A stretch of 64,000 nucleotides of DNA from Lachnospiraceae bacterium. Its GTDB lineage: Bacteria; Bacillota; Clostridia; Lachnospirales; Lachnospiraceae. Positions 17,218 to 26,500 of the stretch are shown piece after piece. The translations under genes and the position numbers were made by a program. Where the stretch lies: the NCBI GenBank assembly GCA_017542245.1, contig JAFXXN010000198.1:62001-126000 (forward strand), in the 5' to 3' direction. The notes beneath the pieces were generated by a model. The model searched no databases, was not told where the DNA came from, and saw only the letters and a program-made list of their open reading frames with translations. The stretch's first letter is position 1; each line of letters starts with the position of its first letter.

Positions 17218-18177
17218 ATGAGAGTTATTGTACTTAATAAAGCACTTGGTTCAAAGCAGAGGGATATGATCAGGAAAACTGCGGCAGAGGTAAAAGCAGA
17301 AGTGTATTTTTTTGATAGTGAAAAAGACATACCTGAAAATCTGCTGGATACAGATGTTGTATATGGATTCGGTGTGGGGCTGGCACAAAAGAGCAAAAGC
17401 CTGAAGTGGCTGTGTGTGCCGTCTGCAGGTGTAGATTTTATGATGAGACCTGGGGCATTTGCCAATGAAAACTGTCTTTTTACTAATTCTGCAGGGGCAT
17501 ACGGTGTGACCATAGCAGAACATATTATAGCGGTTTCGCTTATGATGATGAGGAGACTGACGGATTTTTATGCAGGTTCATTAAAGGGAGAGTGGGGGAG
17601 CCCGCTGCCACAGAAATCACTTAAAGACTGCAAGATAACTGTTTTGGGTACCGGAGACATAGGCTGCTGTTTTGCAAATCGAGTTAAAGCTTTTGAACCT
17701 AAACAGCTAATCGGTGTATGCAGGAGCGGAAAGTGTGACTGCAATGCATTTGACAAAATCCTGAAGGTGAGTGAGCTGGATGCAGTTTTACCCGAAAGTG
17801 AACTTTTGGTTATGTGCTTACCTTCAACACCTGAAACAAATGGCATTTTATCAAGAGAACGGATGGAGCTTCTTACGGATGGAGCCTATGTGGTAAATGT
17901 TGGAAGAGGATCTGCCATAAATGAGGATGCACTAAAAGAAAAGCTTGATTCAGGGAAGCTTGCGGGTGCGGCACTGGATGTGTTCATAAATGAACCGCTC
18001 CCGACTGATAGCAGCTTGTGGACTACCAAAAATCTTCTGATAACACCTCATGTGGCAGGTAACCTTACAGTGGAGTACACGATGAACCGAAATGTTGAAA
18101 TGTTCTGTGAGGATCTTATAAACTTTGCAAACGGGCGTCCTTTGGTTCATCTGGTTGACCGAAAGTTAGGGTATTGA
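17218..18177 (+). CDS. D-isomer-specific 2-hydroxyacid dehydrogenase
   Basis: 319 residues, start after GAGGAAGG. The NAD-binding domain has LGTGDIGCCFANR (GxGxxG), followed by the family signature segments MCLPSTPETNGILS, NVGRGSAINEDAL with the catalytic arginine, DVFINEPLP with the acidic residue, and LLITPHVAGN with the catalytic histidine. This family reduces 2-keto acids such as hydroxypyruvate or glyoxylate with NAD(P)H in the cytosol; the substrate is not identifiable here. It lies 46 bases upstream of the SDR-esterase fusion gene, probably in one operon. Confidence 0.88.
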   Translation: MRVIVLNKALGSKQRDMIRKTAAEVKAEVYFFDSEKDIPENLLDTDVVYGFGVGLAQKSKSLKWLCVPSAGVDFMMRPGAFANENCLFTNSAGAYGVTIAEHIIAVSLMMMRRLTDFYAGSLKGEWGSPLPQKSLKDCKITVLGTGDIGCCFANRVKAFEPKQLIGVCRSGKCDCNAFDKILKVSELDAVLPESELLVMCLPSTPETNGILSRERMELLTDGAYVVNVGRGSAINEDALKEKLDSGKLAGAALDVFINEPLPTDSSLWTTKNLLITPHVAGNLTVEYTMNRNVEMFCEDLINFANGRPLVHLVDRKLGY

Positions 18178-18223
18178 GTCAGTAACCGTAAATATCTGAC
18201 TGAAAAATGGGAAGGAGTATAAT

Positions 18224-19960
18224 ATGCAGGGGAAGACAGCGATAGTTACAGGAGCTAATTCAGGTATGGGAATGGCTACCGTAAAAGCATTAAGCGATAT
18301 GGGGATTACCGTGGTTATGCTTTGCCGAAGTGAAGAACGCGGAAGGAAAGCATATGATCAGTTGATGAAGAATAAAGAGCGTAAACTGGATTTGATGCTA
18401 TGTGATCTCGGAAATCTGGCTTCGATAAGGGATTTTGTAAGTCTGGTGAAGGAAAAGTACGAGAAAATAGATATTTTGGTGAACAATGCAGGTTTTATCT
18501 CACTGGACAGGCAGGAAACAAAGGATGGTTTTGAAAGGCAGTTTGGAGTTAACCACATCGGACACTTTATGCTGACTACAGGGCTTCTTGACATTATGGG
18601 AAAGGGGTCAAAAATAGTAAATGTGGCTTCGGGAGCTCATAAAACGGGTAAAATCCATTTTGATGATATCAATCTTCATAAAGGTTTTAACGTGATAAAG
18701 GCTTATTCCCAGAGCAAACTGGCCAATGTACTTTTTACAAGGGAGCTTTCCAGACGTTTGGCAGACAAAGGGATTACAGTTAACTGCTGTCATCCCGGAG
18801 CCGTGGCCACCAATATCGGCATAGACAGGGATACCGGTTTCGGAAAAAAGGTTACCGGTGTGTTAAAGCCGGTATTTCAGACTCCTGAACAGGGTGCGGC
18901 TACTGCCATATATCTTGCGACCAGCGATGAGGTAAGTAATATTACCGGTGGATATTTTTATAAATGTAAACCTGTTAAATCCTCCAAACAGTCTAAGAGC
19001 AGAAAATTGGCTGCGAAACTGTACAGGTTTACAGAAAAGCTTATAGATGAAAAGGGTTTTTCGGGCAGCGTATATGTCCCTGAACGGGTGATAGATATGA
19101 GAAATGCATGGGAAGAGAGTGATGCTAAGAGGGATGCGGGGCTTACGGAACCTGAGAATATGGAAAAGAATAAAGATATACCCTACGGTCCTTACGGAAA
19201 ATGGAACCTGTTGGATTTATACAGACCTATAGATAAAAAGAAAGAGATGCTTCCGGTAATAGTCAGCATCCACGGCGGCGGTTACTTTTATGGGGATAAG
19301 GAACTTTACAGGTTCTATACTATGCATCTAGCAGAATATGGTTTTGCAGTGATAAATTTTAATTACCGTTTATCTCCCGAAAATAAGTTCCCAGCACCAT
19401 TAGAGGATACTTTGGCTATATTTAACTGGATATCGCGGCATGCGGCAGAATACGGACTGGATAAGTCCAATGTGTTCATGGTGGGAGATTCTGCTGGTGC
19501 CCAGCTGGTGAGCCAGTTTGCCTGTATATGTTCAAATGACAGCTATGCGGAAACCTTCAGATTTAAAGTACCAAAGGATGTTGAGTTAAAGGGTATCTCG
19601 TTAGCATGTGGCATGTATAGGATAAGGGACAGAATAAGAGAAGAAGAAGACAATGAGATGATGTTGGATTATTTCGGTTCGAAGAGCCTAGTAGATGATC
19701 CAAGGACTGAAGTACTGGAAAACATTACATCTGCATACCCTCCGGCCTATGTTTTCTCAGCGGAGAACGATTTCTTAAGAGATGAGTGCCGGCCTATGGC
19801 AGAATACCTTGCCACCAAAGGCATCCGGACAGAGTATAAGATATACGGAACCGAAGAGGATAAGGAAATCGCTCATGTTTTCCATTGCAATATGCGTCTT
19901 GCAGAAGGAGAGAGCGCAAATAAAGCTCAGACGGATTTCTTTAAATCACTTATAAGATAA
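18224..19960 (+). CDS. Fusion protein: short-chain dehydrogenase plus HSL-type alpha/beta-hydrolase
   Basis: 578 residues in a single uninterrupted frame with a good GAAGGAG site. Residues 1 to about 245 are a classical SDR of the retinol-dehydrogenase-like type: TGANSGMG, NNAG, the catalytic YSQSK and HPGAVATNIG. After a linker, residues about 300-578 are an esterase of the hormone-sensitive-lipase type with oxyanion motif HGGG, nucleophile motif GDSAG (S423), an acidic residue in SAENDFLRDE and a histidine in AHVFHCN. Each half is near full length. The fusion suggests oxidation or reduction coupled to ester cleavage of one substrate, but that substrate is unknown. It follows the 2-hydroxyacid dehydrogenase and ends at a strong terminator. 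Confidence 0.88.
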   Translation: MQGKTAIVTGANSGMGMATVKALSDMGITVVMLCRSEERGRKAYDQLMKNKERKLDLMLCDLGNLASIRDFVSLVKEKYEKIDILVNNAGFISLDRQETKDGFERQFGVNHIGHFMLTTGLLDIMGKGSKIVNVASGAHKTGKIHFDDINLHKGFNVIKAYSQSKLANVLFTRELSRRLADKGITVNCCHPGAVATNIGIDRDTGFGKKVTGVLKPVFQTPEQGAATAIYLATSDEVSNITGGYFYKCKPVKSSKQSKSRKLAAKLYRFTEKLIDEKGFSGSVYVPERVIDMRNAWEESDAKRDAGLTEPENMEKNKDIPYGPYGKWNLLDLYRPIDKKKEMLPVIVSIHGGGYFYGDKELYRFYTMHLAEYGFAVINFNYRLSPENKFPAPLEDTLAIFNWISRHAAEYGLDKSNVFMVGDSAGAQLVSQFACICSNDSYAETFRFKVPKDVELKGISLACGMYRIRDRIREEEDNEMMLDYFGSKSLVDDPRTEVLENITSAYPPAYVFSAENDFLRDECRPMAEYLATKGIRTEYKIYGTEEDKEIAHVFHCNMRLAEGESANKAQTDFFKSLIR

Positions 19961-19963
19961 TAA

Positions 19964-19999
19964 GATAGGCGACAGAGAATGAACTGTCGCCTATCTTTT
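19964..19999 (+). terminator. Terminator formed by palindrome copy 4
   Basis: A perfect 12-bp stem, GATAGGCGACAG (19964-19975) with CTGTCGCCTATC (19984-19995), has an 8-base loop and is followed by TTTTA. It ends the fusion gene. The stem overlaps the stop codon of the minus-strand GGDEF remnant. Confidence 0.8.
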
Positions 20000-20188
20000 A
20001 CGTCTGTCTTTGCCGGAGATTTTATAATAGAGCTTCTTATCTTCATAAAGCATAGCATCGGCAGTTCGATAGAGATCGTCTATGGATTCGTTAGCAGATT
20101 TTAAGGCGTAACCTATCGAACAGGAATAAGATGTAGCGGAAACTTTTGATGAAAGACGAATATGTAAATCACGAAAAAACTTGCAAAT
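19991..20188 (-). pseudogene. Remnant of a GGDEF (diguanylate cyclase) domain, C-terminal end only
   Basis: On the minus strand 65 codons without a start read through VSATSYSCSIGYALKSANE, SIDDLYRTADAMLYEDKK and end KDRRKR-stop. This matches the last third of a GGDEF domain: the SIGYA strand and the LYRxADxMLYxxK helix. Nothing upstream on this strand continues the domain; the frame is closed at 20189-20191 and the GGDEF motif is gone. It lies directly beside a complete GGDEF/EAL gene on the other strand, so it is probably the tail of a deleted diguanylate cyclase. Its 3' end overlaps the terminator of the convergent gene. Confidence 0.75.
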
Positions 20189-20208
20189 CTAATTTTTTTT
20201 GGTATATT
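20181..20208 (+). promoter_or_regulatory. Candidate promoter for the EAL-domain gene
   Basis: TTGCAA (20181-20186) and TATATT (20203-20208) are separated by 16 bases, including a T-run, and lie about 40 bases before the start at 20247. The match is moderate. Confidence 0.45.
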
Positions 20209-20246
20209 TAAATAATAGGTAAGTGGTATCGCGAGAGGGATAAGAT

Positions 20247-22193
20247 ATGTCTTTTGGTGAAATATTCGGTAAATATTATACTTTTATATTCATACTTGTA
20301 ATTCTTGGTTATACAATTGGAATAAATAAAAAAAGCTACAACAAGGTAAGGGGCAGATTTTTGATCCTTATCGTTCTTGTTGTGCTTGAGACGATTCTCT
20401 CCGGAGTAGAAGTCTGGTTTGCAAATCAGGCTTACAGGAGTATTTGGAGAAGTGTCCTTTCTACATTGTGCTATATTTTAAGACCGGCTATTATGTATAC
20501 GCTGCTTTTGCTTGTAGTGCGAAATGACTCAAAGAAGTGGAAGTTTTTTTATGGTCTTCCGCTGATTGCCGCATCTCTGGTACTGCTTGCAGATATTCCG
20601 TATGCATATAATCTTGTTTTCTCATATGATGAGGGGAATAATTTTAAGCAAGGTCCGTTATTTTTTATAACATATGGTATACTTATTGTTTATCTTGTGT
20701 TCATACTTTTATTGACATTTATAAAATGTAATTTTAGTGTTGGAATAAGCGAATTCCTTGCTATAATCATAGGTATAGGATTTGTGATACTTAACATTAT
20801 CGGTGAAAGGTTTATCAGCGGTTTTTCAGGTAACTCAGACAATGCTATGGTACTGGCCGTGCTTATTTATGCTATACACTTTAAGAGCATGGAAGATTTG
20901 AGGGCACGGAAGATACTTGAAACTACTGAGCAAAAAACCGGTCTGCTAAATGAAAGCACATGTATTATAAAACTAAATGAGCTTCTTGGTTCTTCGAATA
21001 AGACAGATTATGCGGTTGTTTATTTTGACCTTGAAAGATTTGGGCTTATTAATGACAAATACGGGATGGACATAGGAAACAGGGTACTTGCGGAATATGC
21101 AGGGGTTCTCGGCAATATGATAAGACATGATGAAATACTCTGCAGACAGGCTGGAGACAGATTTATTGCCATAGTTTTAAAGAGAAACCTGGATGTATTC
21201 CTTGCCCAGCTTTCATTGACCAAACTTAAATTTTCTGAGGCTAATGATGATTATGATATTGATATAAGCGCCTATGTCGGAATACATAACATAGACCGGG
21301 ATGATACAAGTGCAGAGGAGATAATCTCAAACGCATATGAGGCTTTAAACTACGGAAAACATGCCGGAAATAAGGTTACATACATGAATTCCGAACTTAT
21401 AGCTATGATAAAGGATGATAAAAAGTTCTCTTCTGATATTCCTATCGCTATGGCAAACGAGGAGTTTGTGGCATTTTATCAACCCAAGGTTAACAGCAGG
21501 ACAAATAATCTTTGCGGTGCAGAGGCACTTGTAAGATGGATCAGAAACGGCAAACTTATACCTCCCGGAAAGTTTATCCCTATAATGGAGACAAAGGATC
21601 TTATGTGTGATATGGATTTCTACATGTTACGCCATGTATGTGCCGACATCTCCAAGTGGATAGAACAGGGACTGGTACCTCCGACTGTCTCGGTCAATTT
21701 TTCAAGGAGAAATCTTTCAAATCAGCATCTGGCAGCAGATATCGATGCAGTTGTACAGTCCTATCATGTCCCGAAGAAAATGATAGAAATTGAGATTACG
21801 GAAACTATAGATGAATTTCCTATAAGTGTGCTAAAAAGCTTTGTTGATGATCTGCATAAGCTTGGATATAAGGTGGCGGTAGACGATTTCGGTAGCGGCA
21901 GCTCTTCATTAAGCCTGTTACGGGAGGTTACCTTTGACACACTAAAGATTGACAAAGGATTTGTAGATAATGCTTATGCAAAGGATCTCGCAATTTTGAG
22001 TTATATGATCAAGCTTGCCAAGGCAATCGGAGCTGAGACACTCGCAGAAGGTGTTGAGCAGAGAGAGCAGGTCGACACGTTGCTTTCGCTGGGCTGCGAG
22101 ATCATTCAGGGATATTATTTTGACAAACCTCTTTCAAAGGATATTTTTGAAAAGAGAATCATAAATAGGAGATACAAAGTTGAACAGAGTTGA
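20247..22193 (+). CDS. Membrane c-di-GMP phosphodiesterase (EAL) with degenerate GGDEF domain
   Basis: 648 residues. The N-terminus (about 1-225) has roughly seven hydrophobic segments and looks like a membrane sensor. Residues about 240-380 are a GGDEF domain in which the active-site loop reads RQAGDRF (300-306), lacking the Gly-Glu needed for cyclase activity. Residues about 395-640 are an EAL domain with the key residues in place: EAL (426-428), VNFSRRN, EIEITET, VDDFGSGSSS, LKIDK and LAEGVEQ. The expected role is c-di-GMP hydrolysis at the membrane, with the GGDEF part possibly a GTP-binding regulator. The next gene starts inside its last codons, so the two are translationally coupled. 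Confidence 0.9.
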   Translation: MSFGEIFGKYYTFIFILVILGYTIGINKKSYNKVRGRFLILIVLVVLETILSGVEVWFANQAYRSIWRSVLSTLCYILRPAIMYTLLLLVVRNDSKKWKFFYGLPLIAASLVLLADIPYAYNLVFSYDEGNNFKQGPLFFITYGILIVYLVFILLLTFIKCNFSVGISEFLAIIIGIGFVILNIIGERFISGFSGNSDNAMVLAVLIYAIHFKSMEDLRARKILETTEQKTGLLNESTCIIKLNELLGSSNKTDYAVVYFDLERFGLINDKYGMDIGNRVLAEYAGVLGNMIRHDEILCRQAGDRFIAIVLKRNLDVFLAQLSLTKLKFSEANDDYDIDISAYVGIHNIDRDDTSAEEIISNAYEALNYGKHAGNKVTYMNSELIAMIKDDKKFSSDIPIAMANEEFVAFYQPKVNSRTNNLCGAEALVRWIRNGKLIPPGKFIPIMETKDLMCDMDFYMLRHVCADISKWIEQGLVPPTVSVNFSRRNLSNQHLAADIDAVVQSYHVPKKMIEIEITETIDEFPISVLKSFVDDLHKLGYKVAVDDFGSGSSSLSLLREVTFDTLKIDKGFVDNAYAKDLAILSYMIKLAKAIGAETLAEGVEQREQVDTLLSLGCEIIQGYYFDKPLSKDIFEKRIINRRYKVEQS

Positions 22194-23526
22194 TAATGTA
22201 AAAAAGGCAATAAAGTATGTCATGTTTTCATTGATCGCTTTAACTGCTATTGTCGGAGTTTTGTTTTTAATTCATGTGGTTAATGTTAACAACTTTAATA
22301 ATGAATGGAATACGGTTACTCCGAACTCATCTGCCACTTCGGTATTGGTTAATATCCACCCGAGAGGCGGTGTAACAGATTCCTGGGAAAAGATCAATAC
22401 CGGACTTGATACCAATCTAAACGCGAAGATATATGAGATGACCGTAACGAATAATGCTAAAACTTATGTTGAAGATTGGTTTCTGCGTATTAATGTTCGG
22501 GGGACTTGTTATCTTAACAACGGTTGGTGCGGTAAATTTGAGGTTCATCAATTCGAAGAGGACGGAAAAGAGCTTTCTCAGACTATAGATTTAAGAGATT
22601 ATAAGATTGAAGATATTTTTGTTAAATATCTTTTGATAGATCAGGATCTTTTGATCATATTAAAAAAAGGAGATTACATAATCTATCATCCTGATTCGAA
22701 TGAATCTTCAGGTGAAGTGCCGATAAAGGGAACGGAGGAGTATTCCGGAAGCTGTGCTTGTGGTATTATTATGTACAGCGTTACCGGAGATATTGATTTT
22801 TCGGATTATGAAATGTCTTATCGTCTTAGAATGTCCGTATGGGAAGGTACGAAAGGCAGACTTTTCATTATAGGTTTTTCACTGATCGTAATTTCATTCC
22901 TTATAATCGGGACTGTTTTCCTGGTTTCAGTGCATTTTGAAGGGAGACTTGAGAATAAAGATAAGATACTTGCAGATACATTTAAGATTTGCTGCAGTGT
23001 TTCTGATTCAAGAGATTATTATTCTAAAGGTCATTCTGAAAGAGTAGCTGAGTATTCACGTATGATAGCCGAAAAAATGGGAATGGATAAGGGTGATTGT
23101 GATATAGTATATAATGCAGCTCTCCTTCATAATATCGGAAATGTTTTTGTTGACGAAAAGATTCTTAGAAAAAGCGGTAAATTGACCGGGACGGAGTTTG
23201 CAGAGGTCAAAACTCATACAACTCATGGGGCGGAGATACTTAAAGAGCTTGAAAATATTCCTATGGCTGTTGAAGCGGCTCTTTGTCATCATGAGAGGTA
23301 TGATGGAAAAGGGTATCCAAAAGGATTGAAAGAGGGAGATATCCCTTTGGTGGCACGGATTATTGCTGTCGCAGATGCCTATGATGCTATGAACAATGAC
23401 AGACCTTATAGGAATAAACTCTTACGTGATAATATAAGAGAAGAATTTATAAATAACAGAGGGTTGCAGTTTGATCCGACGATAGTAACTACTTTCCTTG
23501 ATATTATGGGTGAGAGAAATTTATAA
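22180..23526 (+). CDS. Membrane-anchored HD-GYP protein with altered HD motif
   Basis: 448 residues. The start is a TTG at 22180, eight bases after AGGAG and overlapping the EAL gene by 14 bases; the first in-frame ATG comes only at codon 15, within the first membrane segment. Hydrophobic segments at about 12-32 and 225-250 enclose an extracytoplasmic domain. The C-terminal region (about 265-448) is an HD-GYP domain: GHSERVAEYSRMIAEKMG, KTHTTHGAEIL, CHHERYDGKGYP, ARIIAVADAYDAM. The HD pair, however, reads LLHNIGN (H317, N318) instead of LLHDIGK, so the metal-binding aspartate and the usual lysine are gone. Reduced or lost phosphodiesterase activity is inferred. Confidence 0.88.
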   Translation: MNRVDNVKKAIKYVMFSLIALTAIVGVLFLIHVVNVNNFNNEWNTVTPNSSATSVLVNIHPRGGVTDSWEKINTGLDTNLNAKIYEMTVTNNAKTYVEDWFLRINVRGTCYLNNGWCGKFEVHQFEEDGKELSQTIDLRDYKIEDIFVKYLLIDQDLLIILKKGDYIIYHPDSNESSGEVPIKGTEEYSGSCACGIIMYSVTGDIDFSDYEMSYRLRMSVWEGTKGRLFIIGFSLIVISFLIIGTVFLVSVHFEGRLENKDKILADTFKICCSVSDSRDYYSKGHSERVAEYSRMIAEKMGMDKGDCDIVYNAALLHNIGNVFVDEKILRKSGKLTGTEFAEVKTHTTHGAEILKELENIPMAVEAALCHHERYDGKGYPKGLKEGDIPLVARIIAVADAYDAMNNDRPYRNKLLRDNIREEFINNRGLQFDPTIVTTFLDIMGERNL

Positions 23527-23554
23527 GAAAATAATCATTTCCGGGTGATGATAA

Positions 23555-26500
23555 GTGGATAGACTTAAAAAACGTATTTTAATTGTTTTAATTGCCATAA
23601 TACTGAATGTTGCAGGGAGATATCTTGCATTCTCTTATGAATGGCCCATGTATTTTAACCTGTGCGGGACAATTCTTGCCGCATATGTAGAAGGGCCTGT
23701 TATAGGTACTGTATCGGCAGTGCTTGGGTGCGCTTTTTGCATGATATTCAGTTTTAATGACTGGTATTTTCTTATAGCTGATATATTTGTTGCTGTAGCG
23801 GTGGGAATTATTACAAAGAAAAACAGATTTTTTAAAAAGTTTTCTTTAATATATAGTGCCACTGCCTTTTTTACTATTGTAAGAGCAATTATTCTTTTAA
23901 TGATAAACTTAAACGTAAATGCAGGCAAAAGCGGTCTTTATATAGTCGATGCCATTTTTGATTATCTTGACAGTATTTCATTACCGATGTGGCTTGGGTA
24001 TATGCTTGTCGCATTATTTGTAAGCTTTGCCGATGTCCTTGCTGCAATGCTCCTTAACTTCTTTGTACTGCGTATCTATAAAGGTTTCGGTAAAAAGAAA
24101 AAAGCTAATGAACTTAAGAAGGAACTCATGAAAAAGGTTTCATTCGGGCTTGTTTTTATGTTTATATTTGCGGGAGTTAAAGAGTATACTTCCGCCTTCG
24201 CAGATAATTCCATAAGTTTTATAGAAAAATTATATAACAGTGACAATGGCCTTACAGGAGGCTGCGTAAATGATGTAGCAATGACAAAGGACGGATCTAT
24301 GTGGATTGCTACATATGGTGGTCTTTTACGTTTTAACGGTTACAGATTTGTATTGATCGATAATCTTAACAGTGTCAGATCGGTACAGACTTTATTTGTT
24401 GACGGTGATGACAGGTTATGGGCAGGTACACAGGATTCGGGTGTAACATTACTGAATATCGATATGTCATGGGTGACATTGGATATGGATATGGGTCTTC
24501 CGTCAAATTCCGTAAAATGTATTTCAAGAGACAGTAACGGTCTCTATTATTTCGGAACCACGGGTGGTATAGTAACTGCAGAATATGATAACGGAAATGT
24601 AAATATAGTTAAAGTAGATACAAAAGCCGGGAATATCAGAGATCTTTCACCTGATTCTAAAGGGCATATGATCGTAATGAATAATCTTGGTGACATAAGC
24701 TGTTATGAAAATGGTGAAGCTGTTGCAACTCTTGAAATTGAACATGCTTATGCTAAAGGTATAAATCATGATGCCAAAGATAAACTCTATATTGGTGCAG
24801 ACTCCGGAAAAATACTGATATATTATTATGATTCCGATGGCTTTCATGCCGGCGAAACAATTATGGCGGAAGGCTTGAAAACTATAAGGGATTTTTACTT
24901 TGACGATAATGATACTATATATGTTGCTGCAGATAATGCAATAGGATATCTTGATAAAAACAGACATCTTACATTAATTGAAAGCGGTGAATTCAACAAT
25001 TCAATAGATCATATTTTCAAGGATTATCAGGGAAATCTCTGGTTTACCTCTTCCAGATGCGGACTTTTATGCCTCGGTAAGTCCTGTTTTACTGATGTTT
25101 TTAGGCTTTGCAATGAAAAAAGTATTGTTTGTAATGCAATAAAACAATGGAACGGATATTTATATGTCGGCAGTAACGATGGACTTAAGATTCTTGACGT
25201 AAAAAATGGAAAGAGCATTAAGAATGCAACAACCGATGAATTTGAAGGAATAAGAATCAGAAGCTTAGATATCGATCTGTCGGGCAATCTTCTTGTTGCT
25301 ACATATGATAAAGGGATTATGGAACTTACGCTTAGCGGAGAAGCATCTTCATATGTAAGTACTGATGAGACTGAAAGAATGATCCGAGTGGTAAAGGTAT
25401 TATCAGATGGTACCGTTGTTTCATCGAGTGATGCAGGGCTGGTATTTATGAAGGATCATAAAGTATTGGGCAAACTTAATCTTGGAGCCGATCTTGCCGG
25501 CGGTTCAATTCTTAATATTCTTGAAACTAATGATCATACTCTTTTTTGTGGAACTGATGGAGATGGTATTGCAATCATAAAAGAAGGAAAATTTGACCGG
25601 TATATAACTCGTGAAAACGGACTTCCTTCAGGAGTTATATTACGAATTGTTAAAGATAAAAATGGTGAGGGATATTTTGTTTTGACCGGCAGTGGACTCT
25701 GCTATTTGGACGCAAACCTTAATATTTCTGATATTGGTATGCCGTATTACAATAATTTTGATATTGCGGTAAACAGTGAGGGAGAACTTTTTGTTCTCGG
25801 CGGAGCGGGTATATATATCTGTGAATATGATACTCTCATGAAAGAGAGAAAGATGGTAAACTATACTCTGCTTGATACAAAGGCCGGACTTCCGGGAAGC
25901 ATTACAAGTAACGCATGGAATTATGTGACTGATGATGAATTCATTTATATTTGCGGGTCCAGTGGTGTATATCAGCTTAATTTACGTAATTATGAAATGA
26001 AAGTTGAAGATTTTAAGACTAAGATCACATCCATAACAAGGAATGGAGTTTATGAGGATGTAACACAGGTGGGTACTATATTTATCCCTAAAGATACCGA
26101 GCGTATAGAGTTAAGCCTTGAAATCAATAACTATACTACTGCCGATCCGTTAGTAAGCTTTTATATGAGCGGTGTTGATTATGAAAAAGTAACTGTTTCT
26201 GCCAGCAAGCTGAGCAGTGTAACATATTATGACATCCCATACGGAAACCATGACTTTGTAATAAGTGTTCTTGATGAGAAAGGCAGAGAATTATCAAAGC
26301 AGACGTATATCTTTTCAAAGGAAAGAGAACTCTTTGAAACACTCGGCTTTTCATTATATTTTTATTTAATGCTGTTTGCATTTATTGTGTGTATTGTAAT
26401 TTCAATTGTTCAGGGAGCTCTATGGTCACAGAGAAAAAGAGAGACCGGCAGACACGAACTGGTTATTTCACAGCTGGAACGTGAAAAGACTGAGGCTCTT

